Source of the DNA: Caldilineaceae bacterium
Lineage (GTDB): Bacteria; Chloroflexota; Anaerolineae; Caldilineales; Caldilineaceae
DNA: 33,571 nt
Reading direction: 5' to 3'
NCBI GenBank assembly: GCA_019637685.1
Contig: JAHBVF010000052.1
Location: forward strand, 1 to 33,571
Both the position numbers and the translations under genes were made by a program. Numbering within the stretch: the stretch's first letter is position 1; each line of letters opens with the position of its first letter. This document shows, piece after piece, positions 1 to 6,789 of the stretch. The notes under the pieces were generated by a model. The model saw nothing but the letters and a program-made list of their open reading frames with translations. It was not told the DNA's origin and did not search any database.

Positions 1-41
1 CACCTTTTTTGTGACTTTGTTTCTTGGCGGTTGAGAATCCT

Positions 42-299
42 ATGGCAAAAGATCGTTCGCTTGTGCGGGCCAGTGACATCGGGGCCTGGGCCTTTTGCAA
101 CCGGGCCTGGTGGCTGGCCAATGTGCAGAAGGCCCAACACGAAAATCCCGCGGTCCTTAGCCGGGGAGACGAAGCCCACGAAGCCCACGGCCAGGCTGTC
201 ATCCAGGCGGGTCGGCTACAGCGGATCGGCCTGTGGCTGCTGATTGCCGGTGTGGGATTGGGTGGGTTGCTGCTGGCAGTGTGGCTGTTGGCAGGATGA
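42..299 (+). CDS. Small membrane protein with Cas4-like N-terminal stub
   Basis: This 85-residue protein is read from the ATG at 42; an in-frame TTG at 24 is the only upstream alternative and no clear Shine-Dalgarno site separates them. Residues about 8-45 resemble the first motif of the Cas4/RecB-type PD-(D/E)XK nucleases: a serine-aspartate opening (ASDIG), a cysteine-arginine-tryptophan element (FCNRAWWL) and a downstream L-x-R-G-x-x-x-H element (LSRGDEAHEAH). The rest of a nuclease, including the D/E-x-K core, is absent. Residues about 62-84 instead form one hydrophobic membrane helix. No enzymatic role is claimed. It may be a membrane-anchored relative of the nuclease N-terminus that partners with a nuclease encoded upstream of the window, or a decayed gene. 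Confidence 0.6.
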   Translation: MAKDRSLVRASDIGAWAFCNRAWWLANVQKAQHENPAVLSRGDEAHEAHGQAVIQAGRLQRIGLWLLIAGVGLGGLLLAVWLLAG

Positions 300-302
300 G
301 GT

Positions 303-323
303 GTGCTGCGTGCTGCGTGGGCA
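303..323. repeat. Heptad-period repeat (GTGCTGC type)
   Basis: Three 7-bp units, GTGCTGC, GTGCTGC and GTGGGCA, lie directly after the stop codon of the first gene. The same GTGCTGC unit recurs at 21849-21862, and related units form the hairpin at 20410-20468. Confidence 0.6.
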
Positions 324-423
324 GTTGTATGACGGGAAAACAGTACGCGACCAGCGCTCACTAGATTTCGTCCGCCCGGCCACCTGTCGTCTCTCAGCAT
401 CCATCAGCGCCTACGCCATCACT

Positions 424-458
424 ACTACGCAACTCGCAATCCGCAATCCGCAACCCGC
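424..458. repeat. Heptad-period repeat (AATCCGC type)
   Basis: Five successive 7-bp units are visible: ACTACGC, AACTCGC, AATCCGC, AATCCGC, AACCCGC. The run ends at the Shine-Dalgarno site (AGGAG, 461-465) of the next gene. No promoter is evident in the 170-base gap. Confidence 0.7.
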
Positions 459-470
459 CCAGGAGTTTCC

Positions 471-2414
471 GTGTCCGCCCATCCACTCGTCGCCGCTGCT
501 GCCAACGCCCTGCGCCAAGCCAGCAAAACCCCGCCACCGCCCAATGACCGCCAAGTGCGTCAGCCGGATAGCTGGCTGATCCGTCATTGTTGGCAGGCCC
601 TGGCCGCGTCTGGTACACCCGAAGCCACCTTTGCGGTGGTCGCGTTGGCCGAGATCAGCGAATCCCTCACCCTTTTTCGCGCACTCCCCCTGCTGGCCGA
701 TCGGGCCAGGAACGATGTGGGATTGGCCGTTGCCCTGGCCGAGAAACTGCACAGTGTGAGCGGTCTGGCCGCGCTGCCCCCTTCGGGCGAGCGGGAAAGC
801 TGGATCGAGCGGATGTTGTCCATTGCCTATACTGGCGCGCGTATTGACGACAACAGCCTGGCCTTTGCCTGTCTGGAACGGCTGGATCAGCAGCCGGGCA
901 TCTGGCGCACCGTCTTTGCCCGCACAGAGCTGCGGGAACGGCTGGCCCAGACTGTCGCCTATGCCGGCCCCCATCCCTTGACAATGCAACTCCTGGCCAA
1001 TGCCCTGCGCCAGCACGACGAACCCGGCGGCCAGTTCCTGCTCAACGTGGGGACGATTGCCGCCCGCCACATCCAGGAAGAATACCGGGTCTCGGCCAGC
1101 CGCCGCCTGCTGCGCCGTTGTGTGGACACCTTCCAGAACGCGCCCATCACCTCCCTCATCAGCCGCCGCCACGCCGCCATCACTTTTGGCCTGGCCGGGC
1201 AGCCAGAGCGGATTCTGGAACAGATGACGATTATTGCCAACGTCCAGGAAGCCCGGCGCATGAGCGGCATCTATACCCTGCGCGACTCTGAGCAGCAATT
1301 GGTGCGCCAGGTGCGCCGTCCGCGGGCCAACGCGGACATCGACTTCCAGCTCTACACCCTCAAAGAGGCCGTGGAAAGTTTGCCTCTGGAGGAAGTATCC
1401 CTGGCCCACCGCCGACGCCTGGTCGACAAATTGACGGAATTGGGCGGGGCCAGCGACGGATGGAGCGCGGCCGCGGCCGCCGGCGCGCTGGTGCGTCTGG
1501 GCGGGGGACAGCAGGCAGCCTCTATCAACGAACGCATCAACCCCGCGGATCACAGCCGCAGCGAGGCGCACCGGGTGCTGGTGGAGGCATTGCTCCAAAG
1601 CGGCGACGACGAGGCCGCGGCCCGCCAGAGCCAGACAGGGGTGGGTTGGGCACAATCCCTGGCCGAACAGCATCCAGAACGGTTGACCATTTGGGGGATT
1701 GTGGAAGCCTATTTGGCCCAGGGCAAGGCGCAGACCGCGCTCTCAATCCTCAACCAGCGGCGACCCCCCGGTTTTGGTGCGCGTATGCGTCGTTTCTTTG
1801 GCGAACAGCCCACCGAGGACAACCTGCGCGAGGAGGCTCTGCGTATGCACGCTGCCATTCTTCAGAAAGAGGGGGGCGAGGATCAGGCGATTGTCCATCT
1901 CTCCCGTGTGCGCCGCTGGGCGCCCCGGCTGCTGGAAGGCAAAGCCCTGGCTCTCTTCTACACGGAAAATGTCCTGGACCCACTGCTCTCTGCCCAGAAT
2001 GACCGGATATTGTGGGCCTTTTTGCCGGACCTGCGCCGGGCATTGGGGGGGATTGTGGGGCGGGAATTCCCCACGCGGGTGGAGGATGTCTGCGAAAAAT
2101 TGGTGGGCCGCCTCTCGCTGCGCCAAAATGAGATCACACCCGGCGACGACGAAAAGGCCGATGCCCGTCTGCACGAGGAATGGGCCTCTCTGAGCGAATT
2201 TCTGGTCCAGCTTTGGGAACAGAGCGTGGCCCAGGGCATGTGGCAGACAGTCTACGCGGTGGGGGGCAGTCTGCCGCTTGTCATTGCCCTGGCCGGTTCC
2301 GAGACTGTGCTGGCCCTGGCCCAGACCGCGGCCAAAGAGGGGGTAAGCTGGCGGCGGGTCATAGAATCCGAACCGGAGCTGGTCGATGAGAAAGACGAGC
2401 GGTTGTACGCATAA
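471..2414 (+). CDS. Helical-repeat (TPR-like) protein, function unknown
   Basis: A 647-residue soluble protein starting at GTG 471, with AGGAG six bases upstream. It has no signal peptide or membrane helix. The sequence is almost entirely amphipathic helices rich in alanine, leucine and arginine, with helix pairs that look like degenerate TPR/alpha-solenoid units (for example the stretches around residues 410-435 and 455-475, with AYLAQGKAQTALSIL typical of TPR helix A-B packing). No catalytic motif was recognised. Such proteins usually act as scaffolds. The gene lies downstream of the Cas4-like stub and converges on hppA. The product assignment rests only on secondary-structure character, so it stays hypothetical. 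Confidence 0.75.
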   Translation: MSAHPLVAAAANALRQASKTPPPPNDRQVRQPDSWLIRHCWQALAASGTPEATFAVVALAEISESLTLFRALPLLADRARNDVGLAVALAEKLHSVSGLAALPPSGERESWIERMLSIAYTGARIDDNSLAFACLERLDQQPGIWRTVFARTELRERLAQTVAYAGPHPLTMQLLANALRQHDEPGGQFLLNVGTIAARHIQEEYRVSASRRLLRRCVDTFQNAPITSLISRRHAAITFGLAGQPERILEQMTIIANVQEARRMSGIYTLRDSEQQLVRQVRRPRANADIDFQLYTLKEAVESLPLEEVSLAHRRRLVDKLTELGGASDGWSAAAAAGALVRLGGGQQAASINERINPADHSRSEAHRVLVEALLQSGDDEAAARQSQTGVGWAQSLAEQHPERLTIWGIVEAYLAQGKAQTALSILNQRRPPGFGARMRRFFGEQPTEDNLREEALRMHAAILQKEGGEDQAIVHLSRVRRWAPRLLEGKALALFYTENVLDPLLSAQNDRILWAFLPDLRRALGGIVGREFPTRVEDVCEKLVGRLSLRQNEITPGDDEKADARLHEEWASLSEFLVQLWEQSVAQGMWQTVYAVGGSLPLVIALAGSETVLALAQTAAKEGVSWRRVIESEPELVDEKDERLYA

Positions 2415-2453
2415 AATAGAATGCAGACGGACGCAGAAACGGGCGGACAAAGA

Positions 2454-2492
2454 AAAGAGTGGCTGGGAACGAATCGTTCCCAGCCACTCTTT
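2454..2492. terminator. Bidirectional terminator between convergent genes
   Basis: A perfect 17-bp inverted repeat, 2454-2470 with 2476-2492 and a 5-base GAATC loop, has A-rich and T-rich ends (AAAGAG...CTCTTT). It can therefore terminate transcription from both sides, serving the helical-repeat gene and hppA. Confidence 0.9.
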
Positions 2493-2522
2493 AGTTGAAA
2501 ACTTGTACAGATCGGCGTTCCA

Positions 2523-4538
2523 CTAGAAATTGATCAGCCCATTGCCAAAGGCAGTGGCAAAGACCAGACTGACAATGCTCATCAGTTTGATGAGGATGTT
2601 CAGAGCCGGGCCGCTGGTGTCCTTGAAGGGGTCGCCGACAGTGTCGCCCACCACCGCGGCTTTGTGGGCGTCTGAACCTTTGCCGCCCAGCACGCCCGTC
2701 TCGATCCACTTCTTTGCGTTGTCCCAGGCGCCGCCCGCGTTGGCCATCATCACCGCCAGCACGAAGCCGGAAGAAATGGCACCGATGAGCATACCGGCCA
2801 CCGCCTCTTTGCCCAGCACAAAACCAACCAGCAGGGGCACAACCACGGCCAGCGCGCCGGGAACCACCATCTCGCGCAGCGCGCTTTTGGTGCTGATGTC
2901 CACACACCGCTTGTAGTCGGGCTTGCCTGTGCCTTCCATCAGCCCAGGAATCTCCTTGAACTGGCGGCGCACTTCCATGACAATTTCAAAAGCAGCCTTG
3001 CCCACCGCAGTCATTGTCAACGCGGCAAAGAGATAGGGCAGCATCGCGCCGATGAGCAGACCGGGGATCATTTCCGGGTCCAGCAGACTCAAGTCAGACG
3101 GTTTGAGACCCGCGGCCTGGATGTAGGCGGCCATCAACGCCAGGGCTGTGAGCACCGCCGAGCCGATGGCAAAACCTTTGCCCGTGGCCGCGGTGGTGTT
3201 GCCCAGGCTGTCCAAGGCATCCGTGCGCTCCCGCACTTCCGGGGGCAGGTGGCTCATCTCGGCGATACCGCCCGCGTTGTCGGCCACTGGGCCATAGGCG
3301 TCGGTCGCCAGAGTGACGCCCAGAGTGCTCAGCATACCCACACCGGCCAGGGCCACGGCATAGAGACCCGCTTCTGATCCGCCCAGCCCCAGGGCCAGAA
3401 TGATAGCCACAGCCACAATCAGTACCGGGGCAACTGTACTCACCATACCCACGGCCAGGCCTTCAATGATGAGCGTCGCCGAGCCGGTTTCCGACGCCTT
3501 GGCAATGCCCTGGGTCGGTTTCTCGGTGTAGCTGGTGTAGTATTCGGTGAAGTAGCCGATGCCATTGCCTGCCAACAGACCGACCAGCACCACGGCAAAG
3601 AGATTCCAGCCCGCGCCAGTGATGGCAATGACAATCGCGGTGAAGACCAGCACCAGCGCAGAGGAGCCGTAGATGGCCCGACGCAAAGTGGACAGCAGGT
3701 CGTGCTGGGTAGCGCCCTCTTTGGTGCTGACCAGGAATGTGCCGATGAGCGAGGCGATGACACCCACCGCAGCAACGAGGAAAGGCAGGGTGATACCCAC
3801 ACCGCCAGCCACGGTCGCGCCCAGCGCCGCCGCGGCAATGATCGAACCGCTGTAGCTTTCAAAGAGGTCGGCACCCATACCGGCCACATCGCCCACATTG
3901 TCGCCCACGTTGTCGGCGATGACAGCCGGGTTGCGGGGGTCGTCCTCAGGAATGCCCTGCTCCACCTTGCCCACCAGATCCGCGCCCACATCCGCGGCCT
4001 TTGTGTAGATGCCGCCGCCTACGCGGGCAAAGAGGGCAATCGAGCTGGCCCCAAAGCCGAAGCCGGTGATGTAGCTGATGTTGCCGTCAAAGAGGAAGTA
4101 GAGGACAGTCAGGCCGATGAGGCTGAAGCTGACCACCGACATGCCCATAATCGAGCCGCTGGTGAAAGCGACCCGCAGCCCGTCGTTCAGACTCTTTTGG
4201 GCCGCGGCGGCTGTGCGCACATTGGCCCGCACAGCGGTAAACATCCCCAAATAGCCCGCGGATGCCGACGCAAACGCGCCCAACACAAAACTGACCGCGG
4301 TCTGCCAGTCCAGCCAGACTGCTACAATTACGGCAACCACCACGACAAAACCGGCCAGGAAAGTGTATTCCCGGCGCAGAAAAGCCGCCGCGCCTTCCTG
4401 GATAGCCGCGGCAATATCCTGCATTGTCTGGTTGCCCGCGTCCTGGCCGAGGACCCGGCCCAACTGCACGACGACGAAGACGACACCGATCAAAGCCACA
4501 ATCAACGCAAATGTGATACCTGCTGTTCCTGCTAGCAA
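2523..4538 (-). CDS. hppA: Membrane-bound ion-pumping pyrophosphatase (K+-dependent type)
   Basis: This 671-residue polytopic membrane protein hydrolyses pyrophosphate and pumps H+ (or Na+) across the membrane. The family signatures are clear: DVGADLVGKVE at about 173-183 and the Asp-rich substrate motif NVGDNVGDVAG at about 200-210, plus a C-terminal DNAKKWIE motif. At the potassium switch the sequence is GNTTAATGKGF: alanine at 440 and glycine at 443 instead of the Lys/Thr of potassium-independent enzymes, so K+ dependence is inferred. H+ versus Na+ specificity cannot be settled by eye. The start is TTG at 4538; AAAGGAGGG lies just upstream at proper spacing. The gene is monocistronic, with its own promoter and a leader containing a terminator-like hairpin. 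Confidence 0.97.
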   Translation of the reverse strand: MLAGTAGITFALIVALIGVVFVVVQLGRVLGQDAGNQTMQDIAAAIQEGAAAFLRREYTFLAGFVVVVAVIVAVWLDWQTAVSFVLGAFASASAGYLGMFTAVRANVRTAAAAQKSLNDGLRVAFTSGSIMGMSVVSFSLIGLTVLYFLFDGNISYITGFGFGASSIALFARVGGGIYTKAADVGADLVGKVEQGIPEDDPRNPAVIADNVGDNVGDVAGMGADLFESYSGSIIAAAALGATVAGGVGITLPFLVAAVGVIASLIGTFLVSTKEGATQHDLLSTLRRAIYGSSALVLVFTAIVIAITGAGWNLFAVVLVGLLAGNGIGYFTEYYTSYTEKPTQGIAKASETGSATLIIEGLAVGMVSTVAPVLIVAVAIILALGLGGSEAGLYAVALAGVGMLSTLGVTLATDAYGPVADNAGGIAEMSHLPPEVRERTDALDSLGNTTAATGKGFAIGSAVLTALALMAAYIQAAGLKPSDLSLLDPEMIPGLLIGAMLPYLFAALTMTAVGKAAFEIVMEVRRQFKEIPGLMEGTGKPDYKRCVDISTKSALREMVVPGALAVVVPLLVGFVLGKEAVAGMLIGAISSGFVLAVMMANAGGAWDNAKKWIETGVLGGKGSDAHKAAVVGDTVGDPFKDTSGPALNILIKLMSIVSLVFATAFGNGLINF

Positions 4539-4619
4539 AGTAGTCCCTCCTTTTCTGCAATCAAAAATAGATGAATTTCAGGTTAAGCCTCGGACGGACC
4601 CGGGGCAAATCCACTGCAT

Positions 4620-4725
4620 AAAAACGGCCTCTGCCAGGCATTACCTGTCTACAGAGGCCGAAAGAGCCATCTGCCACGTCGCTGTAGCAATTGTCGAATC
4701 GAGCGCTTGTGAGTGAGTTCACAAG
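4620..4725 (-). promoter_or_regulatory. hppA leader with hairpin and attenuator-like terminator
   Basis: Read leftwards, the hppA leader first holds a 7-bp hairpin (4719-4725 with 4706-4712, CTTGTGA/TCACAAG). It then holds a strong hairpin with arms 4652-4660 and 4625-4633 (CGGCCTCTG/CAGAGGCCG) and an inner CAGG/CCTG stem, followed by five T residues at 4624-4620. No gene precedes it on this strand for about 1 kb, so the terminator can only act on the hppA transcript itself. That is the arrangement of an attenuator or riboswitch, but it matches no class I recognise. Confidence 0.6.
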
Positions 4726-4733
4726 TTGCTCCT

Positions 4734-4763
4734 ATTGTATTGTAGTCTACACAGTCAAGTCAA
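4734..4763 (-). promoter_or_regulatory. Likely hppA promoter
   Basis: On the minus strand TTGACT (4763-4758) is followed after 18 bases by TACAAT (4739-4734). A second TTGACT overlaps at 4758-4753 but at a poor 13-base spacing. The predicted start near 4727 would place both hairpins within the transcript. Confidence 0.6.
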
Positions 4764-4846
4764 ATCCCATTTTCCTGTTTTCCGATTTGACCACTGATGC
4801 CATTTGCGAACCCCTATGCTCCGGTGCAATGGATTCTTCTGACTAC

Positions 4847-4876
4847 TTGACAGACCAATTATTTGGTCGGTATACT
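4847..4876 (+). promoter_or_regulatory. Toxin-antitoxin promoter with operator in the spacer
   Basis: TTGACA (4847-4852), an 18-base spacer and TATACT (4871-4876) form a near-consensus promoter. The spacer contains the perfect palindrome GACCAA-TTAT-TTGGTC (4853-4868). Placing an operator between the -35 and -10 boxes fits repression by the antitoxin encoded 37 bases downstream. Confidence 0.8.
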
Positions 4877-4912
4877 GGTTGTCTATCTGGTTCTTTTCAA
4901 TTGGAGGTACGA

Positions 4913-5251
4913 ATGGAACGCATTGTCTCAACCACCGAAGCAAAAGCCCAACTGAGCGGACTGATGGAATGGACGCTATTGAACGATGACGCTGTTGTTG
5001 TCGAAAGCCACGGCAATCCAAAGGCTGTGCTGATTTCGTTCACTCGCTACGAACAGTTTCGCGTATGGCGGGAGCAGCAGCGACAAAAAGCGGCATTGAT
5101 AGAATTAGCAGCTTTGGCGGAGTCGATTCAGGCACGCAACCAGAATTTGAGTGACGCAGAGGCAGATAACCTGGCCGAGCGTTTCGGACGAGAAATCATC
5201 GAAGAGATGATAGCGGAAGGCAAGATTCATTATGGCGCGGATGGCGAGTGA
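4913..5251 (+). CDS. Phd/YefM-family antitoxin
   Basis: A 112-residue antitoxin read from ATG 4913, with GGAGG at 4903-4907; the frame is open further upstream but only this start has a ribosome site. The N-terminal 55 residues carry the Phd/YefM DNA-binding fold signature: STTEAKAQLS at 6-15, then VVVESHGNPKAVLISFTRYE at about 31-50. The C-terminal half (AALAESIQARNQ, DAEADNLAERFGREIIEEM) is helical and should mask the toxin. Its stop overlaps the toxin start by one base (TGATG), which implies coupled translation. It probably represses its own operon through the palindrome at 4853-4868. Confidence 0.9.
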   Translation: MERIVSTTEAKAQLSGLMEWTLLNDDAVVVESHGNPKAVLISFTRYEQFRVWREQQRQKAALIELAALAESIQARNQNLSDAEADNLAERFGREIIEEMIAEGKIHYGADGE

Positions 5252-5682
5252 TGCGTGTTCTCTGTGACAGCAATGTCTTTATCAGCTATCTGCTTCACAA
5301 CCAAATGGAAAGCCCTATTCGTCAATTGATGGATGCGGTCATCAGCAGGACTTTCACGCTTCTATTGCCCGGTGCGTTGCTGGATGAGTTTGTCCTCAGA
5401 ATCGAATCAAAACCCTACCTTGCCGCTTGCATCCATCCAGACGAATTGGCCGCAGCGGTTGCCCTCTGGCGCGAGATCGGCGAAACAGTCCCCCAGATTC
5501 ACATGCCGATTCCGGCTGTCACCCGCAACCCAAAGGATGATTATTTGTTGGCCTATGCGGTCGTGGGCCAGGCCGATTTTTTGGTCACGGGTGATATGGA
5601 CCTTCTGATTCTCGGAACGGTAGGCACATTGCGGATCGTAACGCCGAGAGAAATGGTCGAAATCATACGAAGCGAAGCGTAA
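5251..5682 (+). CDS. PIN-domain toxin (ribonuclease)
   Basis: A 143-residue PIN-domain protein of the COG1569-like toxin family, a predicted Mg2+-dependent ribonuclease neutralised by the upstream antitoxin. The acidic active-site residues are all visible: Asp6 (CDSNVF), Glu46 (LLDEF), Asp96/Asp97 (RNPKDDYL) and Asp115/Asp117 (TGDMDLL). The start ATG 5251 overlaps the antitoxin stop; a GTG one codon earlier is possible. The last codons and stop (Ser-Glu-Ala-stop) lie inside the left arm of the terminator palindrome. All catalytic positions are intact, so the toxin is probably functional. Confidence 0.92.
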   Translation: MRVLCDSNVFISYLLHNQMESPIRQLMDAVISRTFTLLLPGALLDEFVLRIESKPYLAACIHPDELAAAVALWREIGETVPQIHMPIPAVTRNPKDDYLLAYAVVGQADFLVTGDMDLLILGTVGTLRIVTPREMVEIIRSEA

Positions 5683-5727
5683 AATGTGGGAACAGAAGCC
5701 GTTCTCACATTTTACGCTTCGCTTTTC
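5671..5727. terminator. Long palindromic terminator containing the toxin stop codon
   Basis: An 18-bp perfect inverted repeat (5671-5688 with 5706-5723), extended inward by GAAC/GTTC at 5690-5693 and 5701-5704, is followed by TTTTC. Its left arm encodes the toxin's last three residues and TAA. It separates the toxin from the convergent DUF362 gene and can act in both directions. Confidence 0.85.
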
Positions 5728-5735
5728 TCGGCACA

Positions 5736-6689
5736 TTACGCCAACAGGCGTTCGGCCTCTGCCATCTGCCACTGCATCTGCAAGTCTGTGCTCTGGTGGG
5801 GTTTGAAGGATCGCACCACATCCGCCAGCCGTGTACCCCGCACGTCGATCTCGGCCAGATCGGCCACGCCCAGCCCCAACTGGTGGCCGTAGTGGAGCAG
5901 CCCCATCTCCAAGGGTTCAAAACCCATCGCCTTTGTCATCACCGCATCCGCGGCAAAGACATCTGTGCTGGCCGCGGCCACGCCAAAGGGGAAACCGTCC
6001 TCCCCGCCGGGGCCGTCGCCCTGCAAGCCCCACGCGCCGTCGATCAGCGCCACATCCGGCGTCAGGAAGCGGGAGAGGCGAATGAGATTGATATTCAGAA
6101 TGCGTGCCTCGTCGGGCAGCACCCGGGATGCGTGGTTGGGGAAACCGTGCATCTTCACCCGGTCCGGCTTGTGGATCGTGCCCATAATCATATTTTTCAG
6201 GGCCAGCGTCACCACACAGACGTCGTGGGTTTTGGGAATGGCGACGGAAATTGTGCAGGGGCAATCCAGCACAGTTTTGGGCATTCGGGCGATTGTCTCG
6301 CTGCCGTCGGCCAGCAGAATGGGCGTCTCCACCCAATTCGTCTCTTTGTGCAGGTCCACCAGACGGACGGAGACGGGATATTCCGCGTCCAGCGCGTGAT
6401 AGCCAAAGACATCCCAGGCCTGGCCGGGATATTCCTCGTTGCCCCCTTCGGCAATCAGAATTTCCGCGGGTGGTTTGGGCGTGCTCAGCAGAAAGTCGAT
6501 GGCCCCGCGCATAGCATCCGCGTGGCTGGAGGCCAACTGATTCTTGCCCGACAGAAAGTTGGGCTTGAGCATCACCTGCTCAGCTACACGGGATTCCACA
6601 TCGGCCCGCACCAGTTCCAGCGCGTTGTAGACAGTACGGCGGCGGTTTTCGCCCCGGCTCAGCCCCACACGGGCGCGTTTTTCGGTCAT
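5736..6689 (-). CDS. DUF362 domain protein
   Basis: A 317-residue protein of the DUF362 family, of uncharacterised biochemical role. Recognisable family blocks are the early VMLKPNFLSG (about 40-49), the central SVAIPKTHDVCVVTLALKN (about 148-166) and the DVALIDGAWGLQGDGP block (about 217-232). There is no CxxCxxC ferredoxin cluster of the kind fused to some DUF362 members, and no signal peptide. The ATG at 6689 has AGGAGG eight bases upstream. It stands alone on the minus strand, sharing only a terminator with the toxin gene. Members are often found beside iron-sulphur and one-carbon genes; here a decayed ferredoxin-domain gene lies 6 kb away, which is weak support at best. Confidence 0.85.
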   Translation of the reverse strand: MTEKRARVGLSRGENRRRTVYNALELVRADVESRVAEQVMLKPNFLSGKNQLASSHADAMRGAIDFLLSTPKPPAEILIAEGGNEEYPGQAWDVFGYHALDAEYPVSVRLVDLHKETNWVETPILLADGSETIARMPKTVLDCPCTISVAIPKTHDVCVVTLALKNMIMGTIHKPDRVKMHGFPNHASRVLPDEARILNINLIRLSRFLTPDVALIDGAWGLQGDGPGGEDGFPFGVAAASTDVFAADAVMTKAMGFEPLEMGLLHYGHQLGLGVADLAEIDVRGTRLADVVRSFKPHQSTDLQMQWQMAEAERLLA

Positions 6690-6739
6690 TGGGGTTTCCT
6701 CCTGGGAATGGAAATCAAATTAGGATTTTGAAGAAAAAA

Positions 6740-6760
6740 GTGTTACTATGGTGTTACAAT
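6740..6760 (+). promoter_or_regulatory. Direct repeats over the methyltransferase -10 region
   Basis: GTGTTAC occurs at 6740-6746 and 6751-6757, exactly 11 bp (one helical turn) apart. The second copy overlaps TACAAT (6755-6760), a likely -10 box 30 bases before the methyltransferase start. This is a candidate operator for autoregulation. Confidence 0.5.
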
Positions 6761-6789
6761 TATCCACTCAATCTAAAGAGTAAACCAAA

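Noticed and set aside
424..458. Tandem units considered as a CRISPR array
   Set aside because: Unit length is 7 bp with no spacers; no array of 20-40-bp repeats and no cas operon is present in the window.
411..1673. Long open frame (420 codons) antisense to the helical-repeat gene
   Set aside because: It mirrors GC-rich codon usage of the sense gene, has no ribosome site and no recognisable protein features; the sense frame has a good start and family-like composition.
3702..4535. Open frame antisense to hppA
   Set aside because: The opposite strand is an unmistakable membrane pyrophosphatase; the antisense translation is histidine- and glycine-rich noise.
4620..4739. Fluoride riboswitch upstream of hppA
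   Set aside because: The conserved core and pseudoknot sequence of that class were not found; only a generic terminator-like leader is supported.
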